Shown here one piece after another: positions 6,803 through 13,944 of a DNA stretch of 19,149 bases (within the stretch, counting starts at the first letter, position 1; every line of letters begins with the position of its first letter). The DNA comes from CAZNDN01 sp964571815 (GTDB taxonomy: Bacteria > Fibrobacterota > Chitinivibrionia > Chitinivibrionales > WJKA01). The position numbers and the translations under genes were made by a program. The notes under the pieces were generated by a model, which saw only the letters and a program-made list of their open reading frames with translations, was not told the origin of the DNA and did no database searches. The DNA lies in the NCBI GenBank assembly GCA_964571815.1, contig CAZNDN010000079.1, forward strand, positions 1-19,149, given 5' to 3'.

Positions 6803-7126
6803 TCACCTTTTCTTGCGGCCGGTTTCCGCATTGCCCTTTTTCTTCGCTCTTCGCCCTCTGCTTTCACCTGCTTTGACGATACGGAAAATCTGCGACAGCG
6901 AAAGCTTGAACCGTCGGGCTATGGCGGGCCCGGTCTTGCCCGCCTCATGCATGGCGAGGATCTTCGCGTTTCGTTCATCGTTTTTCGCACCGACCGATTG
7001 GATGCCGTACTTGACACGAAGCTGATGAACCGCCTGGCGGCTGATACCGAACACGGCCCCGATTGCCGCGTCGGTTGTATGCTTGCGTTGAAGCCTGATC
7101 AGCTCGGACTTGCTTATTCTGGCCAT
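6803..7126 (-). CDS. Small protein with two helix-turn-helix motifs and a basic tail
   Basis: This is a 107-residue DNA-binding candidate. The first helix-turn-helix is near residues 9-42 (LIRLQRKHTTDAAIGAVFGISRQAVHQLRVKYGI). The second is near 54-88 (AKILAMHEAGKTGPAIARRFKLSLSQIFRIVKAG) and resembles resolvase or transposase HTH repeats. The last 20 residues are almost all Arg, Lys and Gly. No ligand, dimerisation or catalytic domain is present. The ATG at 7126 has AAGGAG (7140-7135) 8 nt upstream. It appears to be its own unit, with a candidate promoter at 7188-7216 and a strong terminator at 6736-6775. The tandem arrangement recalls paired-type DNA-binding domains of transposases, but there is no transposase fragment or terminal repeat nearby. 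A small transcription factor or nucleoid-associated protein is the simplest reading. Confidence 0.8.
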   Translation of the reverse strand: MARISKSELIRLQRKHTTDAAIGAVFGISRQAVHQLRVKYGIQSVGAKNDERNAKILAMHEAGKTGPAIARRFKLSLSQIFRIVKAGESRGRRAKKKGNAETGRKKR

Positions 7127-7187
7127 TGAGGAAACTCCTTCCCGGGGAGGGAACGAACGTTGTGCCGCGCGGCTGCCGACGGCAACT

Positions 7188-7216
7188 AATATAACTATGT
7201 GTCAACGGCCGCGCAA
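7188..7216 (-). promoter_or_regulatory. Candidate promoter of the tandem-HTH gene
   Basis: Minus strand: TTGCGC (7216-7211, 3 of 6), 17-bp spacer, TATATT (7193-7188, 5 of 6). The spacer happens to contain a perfect TTGACA, which is too close to the -10 box to act with it. The -10 is convincing, the -35 weak. It lies 62 nt before the HTH ATG. Confidence 0.45.
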
Positions 7217-7253
7217 CCGTTCTCTCTCCCTCGGAAACCCATTTGCCTCAGGC

Positions 7254-7622
7254 TTACGTGTCGCTTCGCGCTCCCCCTTGCTCCTCCGCGGCCCGGTCCC
7301 GATGTGTCTCTTGCCGTATCCACGACAAGAAGTCTTCGTTGCCGCCGTCGATCGGCAGCCCAACGATACAGGGGCAGGAGTCGGGGTGAAGGTCCTTGAC
7401 GGCGACCACGAGTTCCTCGAGCAGGTCCCCGGTTGTTTTCACGACGAAGGCCGTTTCACGGTCCTCCTGAAGTGCGCCGTCCCACCAGTAGCAGGCGTCA
7501 ATGCCGTCGAAGACGTTGGCGCACGCCGCGAGGCGGCGCTTGACCAGTGCACGGGCGATACCACGCGCCGTGTCTCCCTCGGGGGCGGTCAGGTAGACCA
7601 TGTAGCATTTGCTGGGCTCCAT
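7254..7622 (-). CDS. cutA: CutA1-type divalent-cation tolerance protein
   Basis: A 122-residue protein that matches the CutA1 family throughout. Landmarks are an early strand with TAPEGDTARGIARALVKRRLAACANV (residues 12-37), YWWDGALQEDRETAFVVKTT (45-64), the helix DLLEELVVAVKDLHP (66-80) and PCIVGLPIDGGNEDFLSWI (84-102). The C-terminus has about 20 extra charged residues. CutA1 proteins form very stable ferredoxin-like trimers in the cytoplasm. In E. coli the locus is linked to copper tolerance, but the molecular role is unsettled. The ATG at 7622 follows a purine-rich GGAGAGGAG. It lies between the receiver and HTH genes on the same strand, with sizeable gaps on both sides. Confidence 0.95.
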   Translation of the reverse strand: MEPSKCYMVYLTAPEGDTARGIARALVKRRLAACANVFDGIDACYWWDGALQEDRETAFVVKTTGDLLEELVVAVKDLHPDSCPCIVGLPIDGGNEDFLSWIRQETHRDRAAEEQGGARSDT

Positions 7623-7710
7623 TGCTCCTCTCCTCTCCCTTGTGTCGACCCTTTTGCTGTTCCGGCAACCGCGGTTCCCGTGCGGAGCCTTGGCCGTGCA
7701 TGACTGACAG

Positions 7711-7730
7711 GGCCGCGAAGCGGTGCGGCC
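7711..7730 (-). terminator. Hairpin between receiver gene and cutA
   Basis: GGCCGC (7711-7716) pairs with GCGGCC (7725-7730) around an 8-nt loop, 37 nt past the receiver stop. No T run follows on either strand, so termination is only a possibility. Confidence 0.3.
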
Positions 7731-7767
7731 GTGCCGGTCGTCACAACGATTTTCTTGATGAAGGGGC

Positions 7768-8121
7768 TCAGCCGAACACGGCTCTTCGCAGCTCTTTCAT
7801 GGGAACCGGCTTCTCGAAAAATACCGCATTGAGCCGCTCGAGTCTGTCCTGGGCTATTTCGGAGACGTAGCCCGAGATGAGGACCTTTTTCACATGGGAA
7901 GGTACCGATTCGAGCAAATCGATCCCATTGACCATCGGCATCTTATAGTCGGTGATCAGAACGTCCACGGGGTTGTCCATGAGATACTCCCGTGCGGCCA
8001 CCGGGTCGTTGAATGAGTGTATATTGCTCTTTCTGTCAACAGATTTGATAAACAGTTCAATCAGCTCGGTGATCTGCACTTCATCATCGACCGTAACGAT
8101 CTCAAGCGCTCGTTCGTCCAT
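7768..8121 (-). CDS. Stand-alone response-regulator receiver (CheY-like)
   Basis: A 117-residue single receiver domain with the full phosphorylation set: acidic pocket Asp12-Asp13 (VTVDDE), phospho-acceptor Asp58 (LITDYKMP), Ser83 in LISGY at the Thr/Ser position, and Lys104 in FFEKPVP. No output domain is fused, so it must act by protein contact or in a phosphorelay. No histidine kinase is in the window. A longer frame starts at ATG 8157. However, the promoter at 8167-8195 predicts transcription beginning near 8160, which would leave that ATG almost leaderless. The ATG at 8121 has AGAGGA (8138-8133) 11 nt upstream, so I prefer it. Its target cannot be inferred; the divergent neighbour is an RNA helicase. 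Confidence 0.92.
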   Translation of the reverse strand: MDERALEIVTVDDEVQITELIELFIKSVDRKSNIHSFNDPVAAREYLMDNPVDVLITDYKMPMVNGIDLLESVPSHVKKVLISGYVSEIAQDRLERLNAVFFEKPVPMKELRRAVFG

Positions 8122-8166
8122 TGTTCGTACTGTCCTCTGAGTGAGTGTCGCTTCCATTGTCCCCCT

Positions 8167-8195
8167 ATTTTATCATTACGGCCACGACCCGTCAA
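8167..8195 (-). promoter_or_regulatory. Sigma70-like promoter of the receiver gene
   Basis: Minus strand: TTGACG (8195-8190, 5 of 6), 17-bp spacer, TAAAAT (8172-8167, 5 of 6). The predicted start near 8160 argues that translation begins at 8121 rather than 8157. It lies in the divergent gap before hrpA. Confidence 0.7.
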
Positions 8196-8280
8196 TGGTT
8201 TTGCTATTTTTTCGGGTTACCCAATCCGTGTCCTCCGGGACACGTCATCCCGATCAAGGAGTACGTCCGTCCCGCCGCCG

Positions 8281-11200
8281 GTGCGTGTGCGGGTCGGTTC
8301 GAAACGAGCCGTGGACACCATTCCCTACACTCACCAACTGCCGATTCTCGGTCTGCGCGGCCGGATAGTGGGGGCTTTGCGCAAGCATCGGGTGCTGGTG
8401 GTTACGGGGGCTCCCGGGTGCGGCAAAAGCACGCAACTGCCGCTCATGTGTCTGGAGGCGGGGCGGGGCCGCCGCGGCATGGTGGGGGTGACACAGCCGC
8501 GCAGAATTGCCGCAACGTCCCTTGCACGGCGCGTCGCCCGGCAATTCAACGCGCCCGTCGGTGGGATCGTCGGCTATCAGACGCGATTTCAATTGGCTGT
8601 CGACCGGCGGAAGACGGTCGTGAAGTTCATGACTGACGGTATACTTCTTACCGAGAGCGCCCGCGACAACCTGCTGAAAGGGTACGATACGATTATTGTC
8701 GATGAAGTTCACGAGCGAACGCTCACTATCGATTTCCTCCTGGGACACCTCAGGCGCCTGCTGCGCAAGCGGCCGGAGCTGAACGTGATTATTTCGTCGG
8801 CAACCCTCGACGCCACCCTCTTGTCGCAGGCGTTCGGAAAGGCCCCCGTGATCGAGGTGCCCGGCAGGCTGTACCCCGTCGAAGTGTTGTACTCGCCCGT
8901 TGAAGCCTCGGAACAGGAGGAGGGATACGTCGAGGCGGCCGCCGCGGCCGTGCAGGATTGCCTGGGCAACTACGCTTCCGGTGATGTCCTGGTGTTCATG
9001 CCGACCCAAAAGGATATCCTTCGTACCGTCGGGCTGCTTCGAAAAGCTCGTGTACACGCCGATATCCATCCCCTCTACGCACGGCTTTCGGGTGCCCGCC
9101 AGGACGCCGTCTTCCGTACCGGCGACAGACGCAAGGTCGTGGTGGCGACAAACATCGCCGAGACCTCCCTGACCATTCCCGGCATCCGCTTCGTTGTCGA
9201 TACCGGCCTGGCCAGGATCAAGCGGTTTGTTCCCCATGCCCGGGTGACGCGGCTGCCTGTCGAGCCGGTCTCGCGGGCAAGCGCCGATCAGCGTAAGGGC
9301 CGTTGCGGGCGCGTGCGCGAGGGCGTGTGCATCAGATTGTACGCCGAAGAAGACTATCTGAACCGCGAGGCGTTCTCATCGCCTGAGATCCTGCGATCGA
9401 ATCTCTCCGACGTGTTGTTGCGGCTCGAAGCGTCACGTATGGGGCCGGTGGAGAAATTTCCTTTTGTTACACCACCGCCCCGCCGTGCCGTGCGCGACGG
9501 CTACGCGCACCTGCGGGAGCTGGGAGCGCTCACCGCGCGACATCGACTCACCCGCGCCGGAGCGAAAATGGCGCGCATGCCTCTCGATCCTCACCTGGCC
9601 GCGATGCTGCTGGAGGCGAAAAAGGAGCGCGTTCTTCCCGAAATGCGCGTGATCGTGGCAGCCCTGTCGGTGCCCGACCCGAGGCGGCGTCCGCCCGAGA
9701 AACAGGCCGACGCCGACTCTGCCCATCGTGCATTTGCCGAGCCGAATTCGGACTTCCTCACCCTTCTGACACTCTGGCATTCGCTGCTCGACAGCGGCAA
9801 ACGGAAAACCGCGAGTCGGGGGGAGAGAGCCTTCTGTCGACGTCACTACCTTTCCTACGGCAGAATGCGTGAATGGCTCGATGTTCACCGTCAACTGTGC
9901 CGGATTCCGGGAATGGGGGGAGGCGGCGCCCGCCGTGCCCGTGAGGTGCCGTTCGACCCGCTCCATCGGGCCATACTCGCCGGACTGGTCTCCAACGTCG
10001 CACGCAAGACCGACCAGGGCATGTATCGGGCCGCGCGGGGACGAGAGCTGGAGGTGTTCCCCGGCTCGGTGCTTTTCGGCGAGAGACCGCAATGGATCGT
10101 CTTTCACGAGGTGGTCGAGACAACCCGGCTCTACGCGCGGACCCTGGCGAAGATCGACCCCCTTTGGGTGGAGAAACGGGCGCCCCTGCTCTGCAGGTAC
10201 TCCCGGGGCGAGCCGGTATTCGACCCGTCATTCGGCAATGTCTCGACAACCGAGACGGTATCGATTTTCGATCTGCCCCTTGTTGCCGGGCGACGTGTCA
10301 ATTATGCCAGAGTCAATAGACGTCGTGCCCGCGAGGTGTTCATCGAACAGGCCCTTGTTCGGGAACAACTACAGTCGACCCACGGGTTCTATGTGCACAA
10401 CCGCCGGCTCAGGGAAGAGGTTCGGCGCACGGAGGCGAAACTGCGGCGACGGGACGTACTGGCCGACGAGGACCGGATCTACCGATTCTACGACGCCGGG
10501 CTGGGTGACATTACTTCGGTGCAGGAGCTGAATCGGGAGGTGAAGCGTGGGGCGGGCCGCGGGCTGCGAATGCGGCGGGAAGATCTGCTGCGCACCGAGA
10601 TTCCCGGTGAAGTGAAGCAGTATCCCGACCATCTGACCATCGGCGGCAAGCGTTTCCCCCTGGAGTACCGGTTTGCTCCCGGCGATGCCCGGGACGGGGT
10701 CACGCTCAAGGTTGCGGAGCCCGACGCTTCGTTTCTCAGCCCCGACGAAATCGACTGGGAACTCCCGGGAGTGTGGAACGAGAAGATCTATCAGCTTCTT
10801 CGGGGGCTTCCCCGCGGCTACCGCCGGTCACTGGCGCCGATTCGCGATACGGCCGAGGCGGTCGCGCGGAACCTGGAGCGGGACGACGAAGGATTTGCCG
10901 AAGCCGTGCGGAAAAGCATTGCCGCGCTCAAAGGCGTCGACATCCCCCGCGAAACGCTCGATGCGGTTCACCTGCCTCCGCACCTCCAGGTGCATCTGGA
11001 GGTGACACGACCATCTCCCGGTTCGCCCCCGGCTTCAGTCGACTGGCGGGAGGAGTTTCGTGCCCGTACGGTGAAAGATGTCCGGGAGTGGTCGTTCGGC
11101 GAGGTGCCGGAACGGGTACCGATCGGCGCCGAAGGGGAGGGGAAAGCACTGTGGGCATACCCCGCCCTGCAACGCAGAGGTGAGCGGGTGGACCTGGTCC

Positions 11201-12015
11201 TGTGCAGAAGCCGGCGTGAGCGGGAGCGCGTTCATCCCGCGGGGGTTCGGGCACTGGTCGAGAAGTGCTTGAGCAAGGAGCTGTCGCGGCTGCCCGCCGA
11301 GGTGCGTCTGAGGGGAGAGGAGCGTCTGCGCTGCGCGGCATGGGAGGCTCCGGACACCGTGGAAGCAGTGCTGTGTCGCCTGATTACGGGGCATGTCCTC
11401 GATGTCGCGGATACGTCGTGTCGTACCGGGGAACAGTTCGAGGAGTCGGTCAACGCCGCGCGAGTCCGGCTCCGCGAAACGGTTGCCGCCGCGCGAAACA
11501 CCCTGGGCCGCCTTCTGGATTGCCGGGAACGGTGTGTATCGTTGATAGATTCCCGACGGCGAACCGTTCGGACCGGGGTCGCGACGGTTGTGGTGGATGA
11601 GCTGGAAGGCGAACTGTCGGATTACCTCGGACGCCTGGGGGCTCCCCCCATGAGTTTCAGGCTCTTCCTGGAATACCCCCGATACCTGCGGACCCTGGAG
11701 ACGGCGCTGGAGCGCGGCACTGTCGATGTGGCCGGGTACCGGGAGAAGCGCCGGCGTCTCGAGCCCTTTCTCTCATCGGTGCAACGATTCCGGCACGACC
11801 TCCCGCGGCTCACCGGTGCGGCGCGCGGTCGCGCCGAGGAGTTTCTGTATGCGTTCGAAGAATTCAGGATTTCGGTGTTCGCTCAGCAGCAGGTTGGAGC
11901 ACGGATAAAAATATCGGAAAAGAGGCTGGAGAAGTTTGTCGCCGCGGTCGAAGAAGCTGTTGGGAAAAGTGAGGAGCAGCCGGCCCGCCGCGACCGCTCA
12001 GGGACAATCACGTGA
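8281..12015 (+). CDS. hrpA: HrpA-type DExH-box ATP-dependent RNA helicase
   Basis: At about 1244 residues from GTG 8281 this is close to full-length HrpA (1300 in E. coli), lacking only its short N-terminal extension. Motifs numbered from that start are Walker A GAPGCGKST (43-51), TQPRR (71-75), DEVHER (141-146, where E. coli has DEAH), SAT (173-175), TNIAETS (290-296) and QRKGRCGR (337-344). The helicase-associated region follows. The long C-terminal half contains the HrpA-specific DUF3418-like part, with SxxLP-type segments and the NYARVNRRRAREVFIEQALV stretch. HrpA enzymes are cytoplasmic 3'-5' RNA helicases; in E. coli one rescues stalled or collided ribosomes and another role is fimbrial mRNA processing. 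The start is uncertain: GTG at 8281, 8287 or 8311 are possible and AAGGAG at 8256-8261 is too far from all. The 3' end overlaps the convergent STAS gene by 8 bp. Confidence 0.95.
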   Translation: MRVRVGSKRAVDTIPYTHQLPILGLRGRIVGALRKHRVLVVTGAPGCGKSTQLPLMCLEAGRGRRGMVGVTQPRRIAATSLARRVARQFNAPVGGIVGYQTRFQLAVDRRKTVVKFMTDGILLTESARDNLLKGYDTIIVDEVHERTLTIDFLLGHLRRLLRKRPELNVIISSATLDATLLSQAFGKAPVIEVPGRLYPVEVLYSPVEASEQEEGYVEAAAAAVQDCLGNYASGDVLVFMPTQKDILRTVGLLRKARVHADIHPLYARLSGARQDAVFRTGDRRKVVVATNIAETSLTIPGIRFVVDTGLARIKRFVPHARVTRLPVEPVSRASADQRKGRCGRVREGVCIRLYAEEDYLNREAFSSPEILRSNLSDVLLRLEASRMGPVEKFPFVTPPPRRAVRDGYAHLRELGALTARHRLTRAGAKMARMPLDPHLAAMLLEAKKERVLPEMRVIVAALSVPDPRRRPPEKQADADSAHRAFAEPNSDFLTLLTLWHSLLDSGKRKTASRGERAFCRRHYLSYGRMREWLDVHRQLCRIPGMGGGGARRAREVPFDPLHRAILAGLVSNVARKTDQGMYRAARGRELEVFPGSVLFGERPQWIVFHEVVETTRLYARTLAKIDPLWVEKRAPLLCRYSRGEPVFDPSFGNVSTTETVSIFDLPLVAGRRVNYARVNRRRAREVFIEQALVREQLQSTHGFYVHNRRLREEVRRTEAKLRRRDVLADEDRIYRFYDAGLGDITSVQELNREVKRGAGRGLRMRREDLLRTEIPGEVKQYPDHLTIGGKRFPLEYRFAPGDARDGVTLKVAEPDASFLSPDEIDWELPGVWNEKIYQLLRGLPRGYRRSLAPIRDTAEAVARNLERDDEGFAEAVRKSIAALKGVDIPRETLDAVHLPPHLQVHLEVTRPSPGSPPASVDWREEFRARTVKDVREWSFGEVPERVPIGAEGEGKALWAYPALQRRGERVDLVLCRSRRERERVHPAGVRALVEKCLSKELSRLPAEVRLRGEERLRCAAWEAPDTVEAVLCRLITGHVLDVADTSCRTGEQFEESVNAARVRLRETVAAARNTLGRLLDCRERCVSLIDSRRRTVRTGVATVVVDELEGELSDYLGRLGAPPMSFRLFLEYPRYLRTLETALERGTVDVAGYREKRRRLEPFLSSVQRFRHDLPRLTGAARGRAEEFLYAFEEFRISVFAQQQVGARIKISEKRLEKFVAAVEEAVGKSEEQPARRDRSGTIT

Positions 12016-12355
12016 GCGGCGACGTCTCGTCCTTGCCGAATGTGGGTATCAGCTTGTTGAGACCAACACCCTCGAGCCCTTCAACGACTTTCTCGGTTGC
12101 GTTGACAAGAGTAAGCTCGGCGCCGATTTCGGCAACACGCTTGCGGAACCGGACGATAAGCCCGAAACCGGAGCTGTAAATATTCCTGGTGTTGTCAAGA
12201 TCGACTACAACACGCCTGACTCCCTCGTCCATTTCCCTGTCGATCGCGGTTTCGATCTGTTCGTGGTTGTCCATGGTAATGGAATCGGGGAGCGTTACCC
12301 GGAGGGTGTCCCCCTCACGCTCGATCTTCAGTCCACCTGCGTGCCCTGATGTCAT
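12008..12355 (-). CDS. STAS-domain protein (anti-sigma-factor antagonist type)
   Basis: A single 115-residue STAS domain, as in SpoIIAA/RsbV-type antagonists and other phospho-switch partners. The strand IEREGDTLRVTLPDSI (11-26), helix NHEQIETAIDREMDEGVRRVVVDLDN (30-55) and phospho-site loop IYSSGFGLIVRF (59-70) are clear. In SpoIIAA this loop reads DSSGLG; here Asp is replaced by Tyr60, while Ser61-Ser62-Gly63 stay, so Ser62 would be the phosphorylated residue. No anti-sigma kinase, sigma factor or phosphatase is nearby. The ATG at 12355 has no clear ribosome site, so the start may need revision. A perfect -10 box within an inverted repeat lies about 82 nt upstream. The gene ends inside the last codons of hrpA, on the opposite strand. 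Confidence 0.88.
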   Translation of the reverse strand: MTSGHAGGLKIEREGDTLRVTLPDSITMDNHEQIETAIDREMDEGVRRVVVDLDNTRNIYSSGFGLIVRFRKRVAEIGAELTLVNATEKVVEGLEGVGLNKLIPTFGKDETSPLT

Positions 12356-12431
12356 CGGATGACCCCGGCTTGAAGAGGTTGCCCGTTTCGACCGCGGCGC
12401 CGGCAGGCTGAACCGGCCCCCGGCTCACTCA

Positions 12432-12451
12432 CCACAATTATACTATTGTGG
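12432..12451 (-). promoter_or_regulatory. Inverted repeat containing a TATAAT box, upstream of STAS gene
   Basis: CCACAAT (12432-12438) and ATTGTGG (12445-12451) form a perfect 7+7 inverted repeat with a 6-nt centre. On the minus strand a perfect TATAAT (12442-12437) overlaps it. No -35 box is found at 16-18 bp (the positions are GC-rich). A repressor covering the -10, or an activator-dependent promoter, is plausible. The rest of 12356-12622 holds only GC-rich sequence with no gene I can support. Confidence 0.5.
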
Positions 12452-12622
12452 ACTCCTCTGCGCCGGCAGGGATCATTTTCTCCGCCGGCGAGCCTCGTAA
12501 CCTTCCGGGAACCCGGGCAGGTACCCGGCCGCTTTGCCGGGGGCACGGGCTCGAACGCGCCCCGGTGGGAGACCGGGATGAGTTCCCGGGCGGAGACTCC
12601 CACCGGTTCGGTTCGGAAGGAT

Positions 12623-13873
12623 TTATCCCCAGATCATCGCGTCCGAGTTCAACTGGGCATCGAGAAAGAGCGGATCCACTTTCAAGGCCCTGGAGTAGTA
12701 CTTTTCCGCGGCCTTGGCGTCGCGCCTTGCCCACGCGATCTGTCCCGCCAGATTGAGGGCGTCGGTGTAATCGGGGCTGCGCTCAAGTATTTCTTCACAT
12801 CGTTCCATGGCCTTATCTTCCTTGCTCATACGCCGCTCGCACAGCGCAAGCCCGTACGCGGCCTCGTTGCCCCCGTACTTCCTGTTGATCGCACGATACC
12901 GTTTGATCGCCCGCTCCAGGTCGTAGTTGAGCTGGAGCCGTGCCTCGCGAAGCTCGACGAATCGCCTGCCCAGCTTGCTCTTCACGTCGTCCTCGGCTAT
13001 CCTGGAGCCCCAGTTGACGTCCCATATATCGAGGTTCTTGAAATAGCTGAGGCTGTATTGATCGAACATCTCCAGCACGTGTTCTTCGTACCATGTATTG
13101 GGCTGTGCGTAGGCGCCGGGGTCAAACGTCTTGTAGCCCGAAAACCACTTCCGCGGGGAGGGCTTCGTTCCGAGCCCCTCCTCGTTTTTGCTCAGAGCGT
13201 AGCGCGTATTGATCGCGTGCACCAGCTTCGACGGCATACGCGTGCGCTCCAGGCACCGATACCAGGACTGCTTCACCAGGAGGTTGCGCCAGTACACGAA
13301 CTGAAAATGCAACAATCCGCGCTCGTAGCCCTCGATTGTGACCACCTTGCCGTTGAGTCCCGCGGGAACACGGGCGGTGTGGATAAAATCGGAGCGATAT
13401 CCACACTTCTGATCGTCACAGAAGATCACGTTCTTGTAGCAGTAGGTCCAGATGGAGTTGTCAAAACGATACTGCTTGTGCGTGCGCCACAACTGCACCC
13501 AGTTGATCGCCATCTGGTCGCCCGGCTCCAGCTCGAGGATTTTCGTGCGCAGAAAGTCGCCGTCGGCCATATTAGCCGTGAATACTTCGTCGGCATCCAC
13601 CACGATAAAATGCGTTCCACCCATTTTTCTTCCGTTTTCGAGCAGGAGGTTCCTGTCGCCGGGCTCGTCGCGGTGCCACGTTTTCTTGCGCAGGATCTTG
13701 ATGTTGTGCTTTTTGGCGATTCCCTGGACAAGCTTCACCGAATTGTCGGTTGAGCAATCGTCAAGATACACGATCCCGTCGGTGAACCTGCTCAGACACT
13801 CCAGACACTGCTTGATTACCCGGCTTTCGTTCCGCGCCGGCACCAACCCGATTATCTTCGGCTTCTTCGCCAT
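12623..13873 (-). CDS. Family 2 glycosyltransferase with C-terminal TPR repeats
   Basis: A 416-residue protein. Residues 5-130 are a GT-A fold of the GT2 type: KIIGLVPARNE (6-16), DDCSTDNS (38-45), RDEPGDRNLLLENG (68-81) and the metal/nucleotide site VVDADEVF (91-98). The middle (about 130-310) is rich in Trp, Tyr and Arg with HFQFVYWRNLLVKQSWYRCLERTR. The C-terminal 90 residues form two or three TPR-like helical pairs (AAYGLALCERRMSKEDKAMERCEEIL; DALNLAGQIAWARRDAKAAEKYYSRALKVDP). No membrane segment or signal peptide is seen, so it acts in the cytoplasm. The donor and acceptor are unknown; similar GT2-TPR proteins are often linked to surface polysaccharide or glycoprotein work. The ATG at 13873 has GGAGGAGG upstream. 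It follows the glycoside hydrolase gene by 71 nt on the same strand and could be cotranscribed with it. Confidence 0.9.
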   Translation of the reverse strand: MAKKPKIIGLVPARNESRVIKQCLECLSRFTDGIVYLDDCSTDNSVKLVQGIAKKHNIKILRKKTWHRDEPGDRNLLLENGRKMGGTHFIVVDADEVFTANMADGDFLRTKILELEPGDQMAINWVQLWRTHKQYRFDNSIWTYCYKNVIFCDDQKCGYRSDFIHTARVPAGLNGKVVTIEGYERGLLHFQFVYWRNLLVKQSWYRCLERTRMPSKLVHAINTRYALSKNEEGLGTKPSPRKWFSGYKTFDPGAYAQPNTWYEEHVLEMFDQYSLSYFKNLDIWDVNWGSRIAEDDVKSKLGRRFVELREARLQLNYDLERAIKRYRAINRKYGGNEAAYGLALCERRMSKEDKAMERCEEILERSPDYTDALNLAGQIAWARRDAKAAEKYYSRALKVDPLFLDAQLNSDAMIWG

Positions 13874-13944
13874 CGTGTTCCTCCTCCATTATCATGTGAA
13901 AGAATTATCGATATTCTTGTGTTTCGCTCGATTGTCGCCGAATC

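Noticed and set aside
6803..7126. Tandem-HTH gene as a remnant of an insertion sequence
   Set aside because: No terminal inverted repeats, target duplications or catalytic-domain remnants were seen around it, and it has its own regulatory signals.
8017..8280. In-frame upstream extension of hrpA
   Set aside because: It overlaps the receiver gene and its promoter in antisense and its residues do not resemble HrpA N-termini.
12352..12603. 83-codon minus-strand frame between STAS and glycosyltransferase genes
   Set aside because: Low-complexity Arg/Pro/Gly composition, no ribosome site, and the candidate promoter with inverted repeat lies inside it.
12446..13753. 435-codon plus-strand open frame opposite the glycosyltransferase
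   Set aside because: The minus-strand product has clear GT2 and TPR motifs. The plus-strand translation resembles nothing and is a GC-rich antisense shadow.
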